Part shown: positions 9,160-20,956 of the stretch, piece after piece | Numbering within the stretch: position 1 is the stretch's first letter | Layout: every line of letters begins with the position of its first letter | NCBI GenBank assembly: GCA_009602725.1 | Contig: WELB01000052.1 | Span: 372,476-397,037 of the forward strand | Direction of reading: 5' to 3' | DNA from: Spirogloea muscicola | Lineage: Eukaryota > Streptophyta > Zygnematophyceae > Spirogloeales > Spirogloeaceae | DNA length: 24,562 nt | Made by a program: the position numbers and the translations under genes | The notes under the pieces: model-generated | Seen by the model: the letters and a program-made list of their open reading frames with translations, nothing else | Databases searched by the model: none | What the model was told of the DNA's origin: nothing

Positions 9160-10290
9160 TGACAGGCGCGGTCGCTGTGAAAGGCCAGGAGGTGTGCGGT
9201 GCGCTTGGAATGAAGGTGAAGCCAAGCCGAGCCAATAAACTGTTCATGCAAAAAGCTAAGGGAACTGCAGAGGATGGGACAATTCAACGCAAAAGCCTAA
9301 GGCTTTCGTGCTGTAACCCGCCGTCATGGATAGCAGAGCGAGCAGCGCAACTATAATGTCGTCGGGTCGCCCACTCAGGTGTGCAAACTGCGCCTTGCCA
9401 TACCTTTGCAGCGTACCTTGGCCTTTGCGGCACCTTGGTTGCTGCCTCCAGGTCTCAATAGGGCCGCCTTCTATTTACCACGATCTGCAGTGTTTGTCTG
9501 GAGGGTCTTGAGCGTCCTTTTGCAGAGGTCGGACATTAGTTTCTGATAAGTTTCTGCGCCTTCCAGCCCTTTCGGTCCTTGTCCACCTCTAAAATTGGCC
9601 CCTCACAGCCACGCCTTTCCTTGCAAGAGCTATGTTTGTGTCTTTCTTTATGAAGGCCCAGGAGGGGCTGCTATGGAAGGAGGGCAAGGCTGAAGCGGAT
9701 ACAAGTAATCACGAGCACAGGGTAACACAAGAGCCCGGAGCCACAGGCTAACTTGGGAGCCTGGAGCACCGCGCAATAAGTGGTGGCCTGGCTTAGGGCG
9801 CGCCCAGCACGATAATGAAGGGCCAGGGCCTGCGAGCTCTGAGAAAGATGGAGCACTGTGCATAACTGACAAGGAGGCCAGACCAAGCCGAAGCCAATGC
9901 AGTGTTCAAAATGCTAGTGCAAAACTTGGGGCTATACAAAGCGAAGCCTTATACTAAGGGGGACTATGGGGACTGTGCTGAAGCCGGCTGAAGGGCTTCT
10001 AGTACTTACGAGTGAGCTCATAAACATCCGACAGGCTAACTTGGGAAGCTGGAGAACAGCCACGGAAGCCAGGGGCCTGGCTTACTGTGCGCCAGCACGC
10101 TGATGGACAGCCAAAGCATAGGAGCTCTGCAAACTTAGCGAATGCCAGATACTGTGACATACAACCTACAAATGCGGAGTGCTAGTATGCCTCAAGCTGC
10201 CCACCTGACTATGACGACCCGCAAAAAGAGGAGTGTGAGCTCCTCCAAAGGGGGGCGATGCTGTGAAAGGCCATGGATAGTACGAACGGG
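9160..10290 (+). repeat. Nested dispersed-repeat fragments
   Basis: Several partial copies sit in tandem: GCTGTGAAAGGCCAGG with GTGCGGTGCGCTTGGAATG (about 9165-9250), GGCTAACTTGGGAGCCTGG (about 9745), AAGCCGAAGCCAATGCAGTG (about 9885), GACAGGCTAACTTGGGAAGC (about 10030) and AAAGGGGGGCGATGCTGTGA (about 10240). Words from 9745-9830 and 10035-10110 align in order, indicating a diverged duplication of about 290 bp. No coding frame is credible. Confidence 0.6.
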
Positions 10291-10370
10291 TGCTCAACAA
10301 CCTTGCCATAGATGGCCGAAGGGCGTGGGGCTTGGTGGCTTGACCTTCTGCACCAGCTTGACGACGAGCG

Positions 10371-10883
10371 GTGTCCAGATGGCAGCAAGGCGAGCAGCCA
10401 ATGTCCATGCGCGGGCTATCTACGCTCTGTGTACTGCATGCGCCGTCTTACTGTAGCGATACTTGGCTCATGCATTACATCTGCGTGCTGGCCGTACTCT
10501 GGCTGCCGCCTGAGGCTGTTGGCGGGGTGACGCCATCCGGGCTATTGGCTGCATTGCTTCCTTTCATATGCAGAGCGTGCCTTCTCTATATCTGGCTGCT
10601 AATGATTCCAACTTGCGGCTGCTCAACTGGGGTTGTTGAGCGGCCATCCTTAGTGGTCACATTGGCGATACTGGGCGTCGTGCTGGTGATGCAAGGGCCT
10701 ACATCTCCGTCCAAGTATCTCTCAACTTCTACTCTTGCCGGCGTCTGCCTCGCCACGACCTCTGGTTATGCACTTGGTGGGCTGGCGTCTCGGCAGCCTC
10801 TGGCCTCAATTTCGACTATCACAGCACAAGTAGCGAGCCACCGGCGGCGACCACAAGTGGACTCCCTCGTCCTATTACGCTAG
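10371..10883 (+). other. Hydrophobic open frame, unrecognised
   Basis: A 170-codon frame contains Leu/Ile/Val-rich stretches such as YICVLAVLWLPPEAVGG and GLLAALLPFICRACLLYIWL that could be membrane segments. It starts at an ATG in repeat-like DNA, shows no splice signals that extend it and matches no family I can name. It may be a chance frame or a fragment of a decayed membrane-protein gene. Confidence 0.2.
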
Positions 10884-12384
10884 ACACGACAGCCAATGTC
10901 CTCCTTTCCATTAACGTATCACTTTACCACCTCGCCACTGCGACATCAGACGTTGGCCTACATCTGCCGCACTACTGCGTCCACCAACAGCATTTCTGAT
11001 GTGTTGTTGCAAGAAGCCATCTTATACTTTTCTCGAACATGTCGGCCTTACAACAGTTGACTTGGGGCAACTCAGGGGCTGACATTGACAGGCACCATAA
11101 AGCTTGGAAACTTGTACTACCATCTGACAGTAGTTCAGTATTGCAATCATTGAGCTTACACCGTATAAGTTTACGAAAATCTTGCCCACTTCATCCGGTA
11201 AAATCCAGCTGGCTTCCCACAGCTTTCATTCCATCCGCATGAAGTCACATTAGTGCCAGTATATTATCGGTTGCTTTAACGCCTCTACTCCAGTTTCTAA
11301 CCTTCATAGATTATTGCTTACAAGTGACAGTAGGGTATGAGCAGCACATGTCGAAGCTAACCATTTATATAAGTCAACCATGCCCATGGTTATTGTGGAA
11401 AGATATTCTTTTCCACCCTCTGGCCTCTTGTGACTGTGACCGGACTTGGCCTCACCTCTGTCCTCGTAGTGGCATCACCAAATGACTATGCACCTAAAAC
11501 ATAATCATTACAGTTGCCCACACTGACTACTAGCAGACATCGTTGGCGATGTAGAGTGGCAAGAAGCCATATGTGCAGGTGTAAAAGTATTACAAGTATT
11601 TACCTAGTGTATGTTGGATTCCAGAAGGATAATGTCACTGACTCGAGAAAGTGCAGCGGTTTGGGCTGGAAGCTATGTCCAGCTAGCTCCAGGCATCTCT
11701 TCCGGGCTATCTAGGCATGACATAAGGATACAACCTTCGTGTGCTACGCTCCCTGTTTCATGCAATGGTTGCACAAGTTGCAGCCAGCCAATCTTCAGCA
11801 CGTGCTTCTTAGGACTACTACTGATGCTTGTGCACATGACTCTGGCTCACATCACATTGACGTGGGCAACCTCCTGCTCCATGTTATGCACTGGTCTTTC
11901 TATGCAATGCAGAATAGCTAGGCAAGTATGACTTCCCCAGTGCATAGTCAAGCTTCTCTGAGTGCTCACAGTGCAACCCACGGATCAATAGATGGAAATT
12001 GGTGGACATCGACTAAACCCAAATCAGACGACCAAGCAGTATTGGCAAAGCCGTCTGCTGGGGAAAAATTGGACAAGCATTTGAACACTAACTAGTGTTT
12101 GCAAAGTAAGATGCTTCCTGCAATGATGCCAGACAACAGCCAATGCAATTCACATCAGATTGAGTTCAGTTGAACTTTGGAAGGTCAAAGAAGCTCGAGA
12201 ACTCTTAACCACAGTACAAATGACTTGCTTTGAGTCAGCAATAAGAACCGCCACAGGCCTTTCTGACTGACTGATCTTGACAAGGAAAAACACGTACAGC
12301 TGGCAGATACTGAATTTTGGGGCTGCCGCAGGATCACATCTGGATGACATTTGGAAGTTATCTCTGAAGAGAAGGTAGGGATAA
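10884..12384. other. AT-richer intergenic DNA with no supported gene
   Basis: I see only short, codon-biasless frames on either strand and no clear copy of the dispersed family. This is the 3' side of the minus-strand neurochondrin gene and should contain its UTR and poly(A) site. I could not pick a convincing TGTAA signal close to the modelled stop codon. Confidence 0.5.
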
Positions 12385-15300
12385 TCAAATCCCAGCTGCA
12401 ACGGCAAGTAGCATGCGCACTATAGGTTCTGATGTGCATTCATTGATGACCTCAGCCGTCAGCGGCCTGCATACAAAGATCAGAAAGGCAACTTGTCACG
12501 ATTGACAACTTTGACGTACCAACTGATGCATTATATCAAATGGTGTGATATCTACCACTTGTATATGTGATGAGTATATGTGATGAAAGTCACAAGTCGG
12601 TGCATGAGATTCAATCGGAATTTATGTACGCATAATGCGTATGCAGAAAATGGAATCTGCCGCAGACAGGTTCAACACATGCGCTGCGCCAGATTGTTAC
12701 GCAGTACTGAATATAGGGAACGGTGAAGGCCAAATCATAGGAACTGCAGAATCCTTGGTGCTGTCGACACCTTCGCTTGGTGAGGGTTTCTACCCACGAA
12801 GATGTCACAATGGCCTCTCTCAATGTTGGGAAGAGGTGCATGCACTCTGTGCATGCTGCAAACATAATGAAAGCTCTTGTCATGTATCCAGCAGCTATCA
12901 CATAGCAAGACCTTGTGTTGATATGATCATGACACAATCTTCAGTGCCAGAAGCCAGAAATACAGTCTCGGCAGCACTATGACCATAAGGTAGTGCACTT
13001 ACAAGTCACTGTAATATCCCACAGATCACGATCCTTGTCCATACTACCTGTCTCGCTTATTGCCTGCAACAATTGCAGATACTCCTATTCAACAGAAAGA
13101 CGAAATGTGACTTGCCGACGACCTAAGCATGAGATATGATGACGATTACTACTAAGTCCAGCTAAGCATTCGCCCTTCAGGGCCTAAGCTCAATATGACA
13201 ACCTCGGGGGCAAGTATTCTGGGCAACACCAGCTCTGCTACAGCCTGTTAGGGTGCTGCAACTTGCCTGATGACCGACCATGATAAAATGGACGATAAGA
13301 TGAGCCACACTAGCAAGCTTCCCAGGCTCTGCCATATATGGTGACCTCAAAATTGCCTCCTCTTCTGTCAGCTCAAGAACAGAAGCAACTACACAGGCCG
13401 GAAGACCAACTTCCACTGGGGTGCATTGTCCAGCGGCTGTGCAACAGCAAACAGAAGGTGTGGAAGATGAATAAGTAAAGCACAGGGAAAAGCAGTTATG
13501 ATGATTCAGAAACGGGGGCATGCAGAACACTTGAAGACTGCACCTGTTGCATCTCGCCAGGCCACCATGGCTGGTAACAGTGGAATGTAGTCACTTGCTT
13601 CTACAGGCTCTGGAAAGTCCTCCCTCTGCAACAACTAAGTCATTGGCCGAGCTTTAATTGCTGTAGGCACACACAAGTGCATGTGCACTATCTGAGGTCA
13701 ATGTTCATGGGCAACACCTCAACACACAGGAGAACTTTACCAAGTTAGTGCCTTGCATATTTCAGCTTCAGGACTTCTGAATAGCCATTACACTTAACGA
13801 CACTGTTAACTCACAGGGACGATGTCTACGTGCTGGACTGATAAAATGTGATGAGTTCTGTCGGGATGCAACACAGCTGAACTGTTTGAGAGCACCTAGC
13901 AGGCAGGCAGACAGGTGCAACTATCGTTTTCGACATATCACAGCAATCTATGTAACTGCATCCTCACCGTGCCTAGTAAATTCAATACAATGTTACTTGC
14001 AGCCATCAGAGGCTCCTCATCACCTGCTCCACCTACTAAGCCACCACCGGGGGCTACTCTTGCTAATGTTGTCGCGAGGGCGACAACCCGCTTGTGCCCG
14101 TGTTTCTTCACCAGTGCCTTGCACCCCTCCCCATCACTTGTGATGTGAAGAAGTGCAGGCAACAGAAAGCGAACTGCAAGCAATGGTCTGGATGCCGCAC
14201 AGGTTATCAGGAGGAATGGTCCAAAGTTCTTGCAAACCTATTGCATTGCAAGTAATGGATCAGAAATACTGAAGGCAGGGGTGAAGTGCGCAGCGAAACT
14301 TTGTACCAGCAAGCTGTGGAATGCCTTAGTCTGCAAGAAGAGGGATTGGAGACACTTACGTGTCCTCATCTGTTGCTTTCACTGTCAGCATGAAGCCAAA
14401 TAAGCGTAACACACGCTTTTGGTGTGCCTCTGGGACTTCAGCTAAGAAATGCCCTACCAATCGCACTGCTGCCAGCACACTGTCATCCTTACTCCATTTC
14501 TTTTCCTGTTGGCCACAAAGACCTGGTAAGAGTGCATGGCACTGGACGACTTCCAGATTACTTCTGGTGGACATTTGAGCAAAGCGAAGCTGGACCTTCG
14601 TAAATATCTAGTCATCAAAGAGGTGCTTGACTTGCCTTTGCCTTCTCCAAGAACTCAAGGACCACAGCAATTATGTCTCCTAATGATGCCACTGCTTTAC
14701 GTAGTGCAATCTGGCTCACCACACCTGCATCCATTCTGTCTGTCAATGCAGCAGCCTTTACACATTGAGGATACAGGAAGCTGCCCTGATCACAGCACGC
14801 AGTCTGATACAAACTATTGGAAGGCATCGTTGACGACCAACAACTGAAACTGCTTAACTACTAGAGGGCCAGTTAATGTGAATTTTCTTTAACTGGTACC
14901 CCAGATACTGCTTGCCATCCAAATCATCTGGTGCTTCGTATTTTCTGTTGACAAGTTCCTCACAGGAGCTGCTGAAATGATTAATGCACCACTTGCTCAG
15001 GCAGATTGACCACGGATATACCTTGCTTCTCTTCCATCTGCTCCTGAGGGGGATCCGAAGCTGCTGCTGCTGTTGCCGTTGCCTCGATTATATGCTCAAG
15101 AAGCAAAAAGTAATCTGAGACTTTCAGCTGCAGTTGCAGAAGCTTGTCCTGATGCACAGTCTGGCCACTTGTTTGCATCCCATGGACCAATTCTTGTAGA
15201 AGAATGGGAATCTCAACAGTCAGCGTCTCCACAATCAAAAGGAAGAACCTGCTCCAGAGAAGGCCAGACATCAGTTGCGGAGATGTGATATTATCAAGTA

Positions 15301-17361
15301 GTTTGGAGCCTCAACTGGAACATGCAGAGTCACCACAGGTTTGTACGGCACGCAAGAGCTTGAGCACCAGCTTGAGCACCTCTCAGGAAGGTATGTTGTC
15401 CTTTCTTTCGGCTTGGTCATGGGTCCCAACAGCCAACCCTCGTCACTGATGTCAACAACCTCATTCGCAAGTCGCAGAGCAGCTTGTCTGTGTTCCGGGG
15501 CTGTACCAATAGACAATGTATGGTTGCAATGTCGCAGAAGGGGGGTCATGCAGATAGACATCAGTGAGCAATTTTTCAAGCTCGATCACTTCTGCTTTGG
15601 ACAATCATTTAATCACCTTAATCAGGTCTCACAGCAAAGTGCTGTTTGCAGTCGCTCAACATTCCAGGATTCTCAGGGCTGTCACAAGAATCAGGACACT
15701 TGAAAGCATATCAAGTGTCCCGCCTCAAAAGATAGAGCTATCTCACCGACTCGACTGTGCAGGATCTGACCAATTCCTGTCCGCACAGATCGAAGCCAAT
15801 TTTTGTCATCTGTTGACCTCAACTTGGATTTGATGGCGCTCTGTCACAATCACCACATCCCGGGTATCATATGCAGTCAAGAGTACAGAAAATGCTCAGC
15901 AAAGCCAGTCGCTATCTACTGCCAACTCTTTGTGGAGATTTAATGATAGATCAATGTCATATTCTGTTGTGAGAGGTGTCTTTGCTTAGCTCACAGAGTC
16001 AGCAGACTTCAGAAGCACCAGAAGGCAGGTCAGTGTGCCAAACTTGAGCTCATCTTGTCTTGCGCCAAATTCACTACCAAGGACAGTAACCTGCAGTAAA
16101 TGTATGCAGAAGTGCTGCCTTGAGTAAGCTGGATTGCTCATAATGCACTTGTCTCGAAAATTCCTTACTGGCTGTGCTTTTGGCGGCTTAAAACCTGTGC
16201 ACTAGAGAGGTGTAGCTGCTTGATTCACGTGCTACGCAAGCACATGTAGTTGTCGCTTGATTTTGTCTGATAATTGCAAAATCACAACAAGCAGGTAGGA
16301 ACGCACCGTGGTGGCCAGGCTTTCTACATTGTCTGATCCAACTCCCTCGGAGTAGCCCTCACTTAAAACAAGCACCAGGAGATGTAGAAGTGGAGTAAAC
16401 CACGGTGCAGCTGCAGAAAGCGACATGTGACAGTTCAGGCGAAGAAGTCAGCATGTACTCCACTGCTGCACACCTAGACTAGCAGCCGTCCAAGCTGAAG
16501 GAGACCAAACTCAAGCAACATGAATCCACGAGGACATGTGCCAGCAACCCATGCTGTACATGCTGGTATCTGGAAGTTGGAGGTATGAGAGAGCCAGACC
16601 GGATGCATTATCAGTCGAGATGACCCCGGCTGCCACTGCAAGTGTGTTTGCTGACAAGAGTGCTTGTAAACCTTCTCTCGAGGAGACTCCAAGTGCGAGA
16701 AGGTAGTCTAGAGCTTCCTTCTTCTGAAGGTCTCCTTGCCTGCCGCACACAAAGCAAGACATCATTTCCTCATCAGCACACAAGTAACGTAGCAGGCGCG
16801 CATTGTACTGCAGTTGCTGCCTCCTGAAGGAGGTTCAAAACTTGTCGCCTCAGGAGGGAGCGAGTAGTGAAATTTGCTAGCTGCTATGAAGGTCAACATA
16901 ATGCTGCTTTCTAAAGCTTGCACGCAAGACTCTAACATGAAGCATTTGCTGAACGCTACTGCATCGAGTACACTGATCACAGTCGTCACTACTATATCTT
17001 GCAGGCTTTAAGTGGCTGACCAGACACTGTTGGACTAGGATAGAGGATAGAGGCGTGACGCAGCTAGAACTCGCCGGTCCCTGCGGCGCTGGCACACTCT
17101 GAAGGGGGAGAGTACTCTGCAGGCCTAGTTCAGGTGGCAGGAGACTCAATGCCCCGTGGCAGCGCCCGCTTGTCTGGCAAGTGGCAAGCCTGGGGACGTT
17201 GTCCAGATCCATATCACCTGTCACGTCTCCAGAACTGCGGAGGCGCGATCCTGGAGGCGCGATCACCGAGCGGACCCGGACGACAAGAGTGACACGCTTC
17301 TGAGGCAGGCAGCTTACTCGCTGCGTAGCACCTCCAGGAACACCGGGATCCTCTCCACCAT
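12385..17361 (-). CDS. Neurochondrin family protein (alpha-helical repeat)
   Basis: Fifteen minus-strand exons join with consistent phases into about 593 codons: 17361-17318, 16739-16600, 16410-16307, 16090-15995, 15840-15747, 15500-15380, 15248-15022, 14724-14636, 14505-14360, 14187-13968, 13625-13544, 13436-13267, 13084-13003, 12855-12771 and 12466-12385. Matches to plant/animal neurochondrin are MVERIPVFLEVLRSE (exon 1), ARQDELKFGTLTCLLVLL (exon 4), NWLRSVRTGIGQILHSRV (exon 5), AALRLANEVVDISDEGWLLG (exon 6), LAAVRLVGHFLAEVPEAHQK (exon 9), FLLPALLHITSDGEGCKAL (exon 10) and CMHLFPTLREAIVTSSW (exon 14). The family is a cytosolic, armadillo-like scaffold; its role in algae is not established. 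Two introns use GC donors. Exon 15 is the least certain. About 100 N-terminal residues of the family are missing: either the ATG at 17361 is a short start, or an upstream exon exists, since CCGCCAG just before it could be an acceptor. Confidence 0.85.
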
Positions 17362-17583
17362 CTCTGGCGGGGCGTCAGGAGGGGGGCGCCGTCCGCGTCG
17401 GCTAAGGAGTCCCTGGCGGCGCCGGCGACGGCTCCAGCGACGGCGGCGGTGTCAGGCTGCCGCGGCCGCCCGGGGGGGGTCATGGGGGCGGGGCGGCAGT
17501 GGCGAGCATGTGTGGGGGGGTCGCAGGGATGGGAACCGGAGGCCGGGAGAGCTCCGACATGGGCTGCAGAGGCGGCGCGGGTA
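17362..17583. promoter_or_regulatory. Putative bidirectional promoter between neurochondrin and NOP53
   Basis: About 220 bp of very GC-rich DNA lie between the modelled minus-strand start (17361) and the modelled plus-strand start (17584). No TATA box or telo-box is visible. Both starts are provisional, so the true promoter could be shorter or lie inside the modelled exons. Confidence 0.4.
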
Positions 17584-20500
17584 ATGGGGGCCTCACCGGG
17601 GCGGGGGTCAGCATGGAGGGGGCCGCGGACAGGTGGCGAGCAGCGGCCAGGCCTCGGGCGCGCGCCCGGGCCCAAATATCTGCACCCCGGCGTCGCGCCC
17701 TGGGACACGCGGCGGGGCCCCGTCGGCTCCGTTAAGCCTCAGCNCGGGGCGTCGCGGCGCGGGAAGAAGGAGTGGCGGCGCATCGATGCCAGCGACCTCG
17801 AGGCCGCGGCCGCGGCGGAGGCCGCGGACGTGCGCTGCGGCGGGCCGCTGGTCGCCGTGCCGGACGCCGACCTCTTCTTCCTCGACAAGGCCGAGGCCCC
17901 CTCGCCGCCGCTGAGGAAGACGGAGCGGCACCGGCGCCGGGCGCTCCGCTGCGACAGCGCGCTGCAGCGCGCGTCCATGGTGCCGGCGGTCGCGTGGCCC
18001 GCGCGCCAGAAGCGCGCGGGCGCCTTGCCAGGCGACGTGACCAAGCCGCCTGCCGCCAAGGCGTCCGTTAGCCTGGCCCGAGCCAGGCCCCCCAAGGTGA
18101 GCGCCATGCTCAAGGGCACAGCCGACTGCCGGCCGGCGGTCTAGGACGTCACGCCAAGCCAATCTACGCCTCTTTGTTTGGGCCTCGCCGACAAGCATTC
18201 AGAAGTGTCTAGTAGAGACAGAGTAGCACGGCACACTAGAGTGAAGTAAGGCCGAAGCGCTAGGATAGGCTCGACAGAAACCTAGGAAGCTACCTGGGTT
18301 GCAGATGTACTTCCCCTCTCGTGCGTGCACGACCTTCCGCACTGTTGCTTGGCCAGCTGTGTGCCCAGTCAATGCCGTCATTGACACAAGGCTGCATGCG
18401 AAGGACGGCATTGAGCTGCTCGCGCCGGCTGGCCCCCCACTCCACTCCCATTCCCCACCCTGACCTCTCAGGAGGCTTACTCAGCAGTACGTAGAGACCT
18501 ACTGTTGAGGTTGTTAGCACTCCGGACTTGCCAGGGCTTTCTAAAAGTGCGCAGGATAGGACTACAAGGGCATAAGATACCTCTGACTCTTCTGACCATT
18601 TGTCCTTGGCTGCACAGAACCACACGCCTCTCCTTGCAGTGCTAGTGCATGATTAAGAAGCTCGCCCTTTTGGACGGCCGTGCTGACAGTTTGCATAACT
18701 TGTCGGACGACAGCTCCTCCAGGCAGTGTCACAATTGGAGGAGGCAAAGGACGTTTGGAATGGAGCAGCTCCAGGAGACAAACCAGACTTGCCGATATCC
18801 GCCAGCACTATCACCCGCAGATTGTCGAAGCAGGTGTCTACGGCTGCGGTAGCAGTGGAGATTGACGTTCCTGGCTGCTCCTACAATCCTTCCCAGGAAT
18901 CCCACCAGGTAAGGATGTGCCTTGCAGACGGAATTGCAACGTAAAATTTCACGATGCATCAGCTTATTGCCAATCTGAGCATACTTAAGCAGGAGCTCAT
19001 GATGAGCCCTTTCGAGTTGCGTCTTTGCACCACAGGACGCGCTTGGTGTGGCCGTTGCACAGGAAATGCGAACGATGCTGCAGAAGGAGCTGGAACCTGA
19101 ACCGGTGCCTATGACTCTGCCTGAAGGCAGACCACCGCTCAGCGAGGAAGAGGTCAGTTTAGGGATCACATTACCCTCTGCTGCTGTGCTGTGCTGTGCA
19201 GACTGGACTTCGTGGCCAGTTGCCACCGTCTTGCACAGGCGTTTGCTATTTGCATTACCACTCATTACACGTCTCTCAGCATCTTGTCTCTCTGCATATG
19301 GGGAAATAGATGTTTTACCTGGAGACTGCGGAGGACAAAGAAGGGGATGATGAGGAGGTGGACGGTGCACAACCTACCCAAGTCAAGTATGGACTAGCTG
19401 CTGACTGGCACAATCTTCAATTTCTAACCCGAGTGTTGGCATCTGCTTTACACATCTGCTTGTCGCTGTGACATGGCAAGGCAGGGTCTGTCCTTAGCTA
19501 TCTTGTCACCATGACTCTTATTGATCCGCTGAGTCTTTTGCTCATTGCAGAGGTCAACGCCAGACGAAGCTGACAAGAGCTGACTTGAATCGGCGGATGC
19601 GAAGAGTTGCTGCTGAAAAGCTACAGGCTGAGCAGCTTGTGAAAAAGCGATCAGCCAAGGACATTGCAAGGTATGAGACAGTTACAGCGTGGCTGACTTG
19701 ACAATCCCCTTGATTGATGTATGCTCCTCTGTCATTTTGGAACCTTCAGATCTGTATGCTGTTAGCACTCCGTCCACCCTACTGCTCTACCATTCACACA
19801 CGGAGTTGCCCAATTTCCTAAAGCCTGAAGCCTAAAGCCTAATTCCAATAGCTGACTCCTTGTTGATGCGCTTATTTAGGATTCCTTTCAACAATACAAG
19901 CTTAGCCAGTTTAATCACCTCTTTCCATGGAAACCCCGCTATCCTGTATTCTGAACATCATTGGCAGATAATACAGATCATTGGCAATCAAAAATAGTCA
20001 CCAAGGAGTATGTGAACGATCAAAGAGTCAAGTCATCCTTAACAAGTCTTTGCTGATGATGCTCTGAGAAGACTGCCTGAGTTACTGGAGGAGCTGGAAG
20101 GTAATGAACAGTCATTACTGGACCGACGTGTGCGACGGAAAATAGCGAGGGAGGAGAAGCGGCTGGAGGGTCCCCCTCGGTTAGGAAAGCAGAGGTACTT
20201 TTCATGCAGCTCTGTGGTGATGGCATCTTGAGCTCAGAATCTAGGTTTTATGGTGCAAATTTGTGAGCTGCTCCAGTTTCTCTAATCTGTTACCTGTTGA
20301 GTTTGTTGATCGGGTAAGCCAAGCTTAGTGTGTGGCTGTCCTGCTGTATGTGACTTGTTGCCACCGTGCTTCACGACACTAGGTTCAAGCCAGAGCCTGT
20401 GCAAGTACTTCTGACAAACGAACTCTCGGGATGCCTGCGGAAGCTGAAGGTGAATACCTGATCAAATTACTTGGTTTCAGTCACCTTCCTTTTTGTTTCT

Positions 20501-20956
20501 TAGGTATTCCTTGTTTCAGTTGCTTGCTTGCCAATAGTGTCTGACAGTCTAGTTGCTGTGCCAGGGGTGTAGCACATTAACAAGAGAAAGATTCAAGAGC
20601 TTTCAGCGCAGGGGGATCATAGAGCCACGACTTCCTGTCAGGTATGCCAGCTTCTCATATATGTGTGGTCATATTGCTGGCTTTGCTGATTGCTCTGTTT
20701 GTTAAAATGGGAGACATTATGTCCTTGTCAATTTCTGACAGCTTTAGTAATGCCTCACCCTATGCGCAGGAGAAAGCTGAGGAGAAAGAGAAAGGAGGTG
20801 GTGCAAGGTAGTCAGGGCCAGAAGGAGCGAGAGGGTCATGTCGAAATTCTTGCCATGCAAGAGGCTAGACGACTTCGTGGCAAGGTTGCGTCCAATGTTG
20901 GTAGTGATGCTTTTAAAAATCCTAGCACAAATCAGATTAGTTCTCATAGAAGGTGA
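17584..20956 (+). CDS. NOP53: Ribosome biogenesis protein NOP53 (GLTSCR2/PICT1 family)
   Basis: NOP53 is a nucleolar 60S assembly factor that recruits the exosome helicase Mtr4 for ITS2 (7S) trimming (family knowledge). Nine plus exons with matching phases: 17584-18096, 18714-18908, 19036-19152, 19310-19386, 19551-19670, 20072-20194, 20383-20449, 20565-20641 and 20770-20956, about 491 aa (human 478, yeast 455). Landmarks in order are RRGKKEWRRIDASDLE (about 58-75), LFFLDKAE (97), KDVWNG in exon 2 (the family DLW element), EIDVPGCSYNPSQESHQ, TKLTRADLNRRMRR, RRKIAREEKRLEGPPRLGK, VLLTNELSGCLRKLK and RFKSFQRRGIIEPRLPVRRK. The C-terminus is longer and more degenerate than in yeast. Start uncertain: the ATG at 17584 is the nearest upstream in frame, and an N at 17744 falls between it and the conserved core. 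The acceptors of exons 2, 4 and 6 each have in-phase alternatives a few codons away. Confidence 0.88.
17744..17744. other. Ambiguous base (N) in NOP53 exon 1
   Basis: It lies just before the conserved GASRRGKKEWRR motif. As printed, the frame continues upstream to an in-frame ATG at 17584. Unlike the N in NOL11, dropping this base would meet a TAA at 17733-17735, so it is better read as one real but unresolved base. Confidence 0.6.

Noticed and set aside
15501-15994. A long minus-strand frame continuing from neurochondrin exon 4 through AYDTRDVVIVTERHQ and LEKLLTDVYLHDP with mostly TGA stops, suggesting recoded UGA or a CGA-to-TGA pseudogene.
   Set aside because: The stop density is about what chance gives. 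Exons 5 (15840-15747) and 6 (15500-15380), in other frames, match the neurochondrin family and splice in phase, so this frame is mainly intron.
16877-17266. Minus-strand frame of 129 codons upstream of neurochondrin exon 2.
   Set aside because: It lies in intron 1. The exon 1 donor (17317) and the exon 2 acceptor (16740) join the family-matching segments directly in phase.
17499-17735. Alternative NOP53 start in another plus-strand frame (ATG-rich, MASMCGG).
   Set aside because: It ends at TAA (17733-17735) before reaching the conserved core, even if the N at 17744 is dropped.
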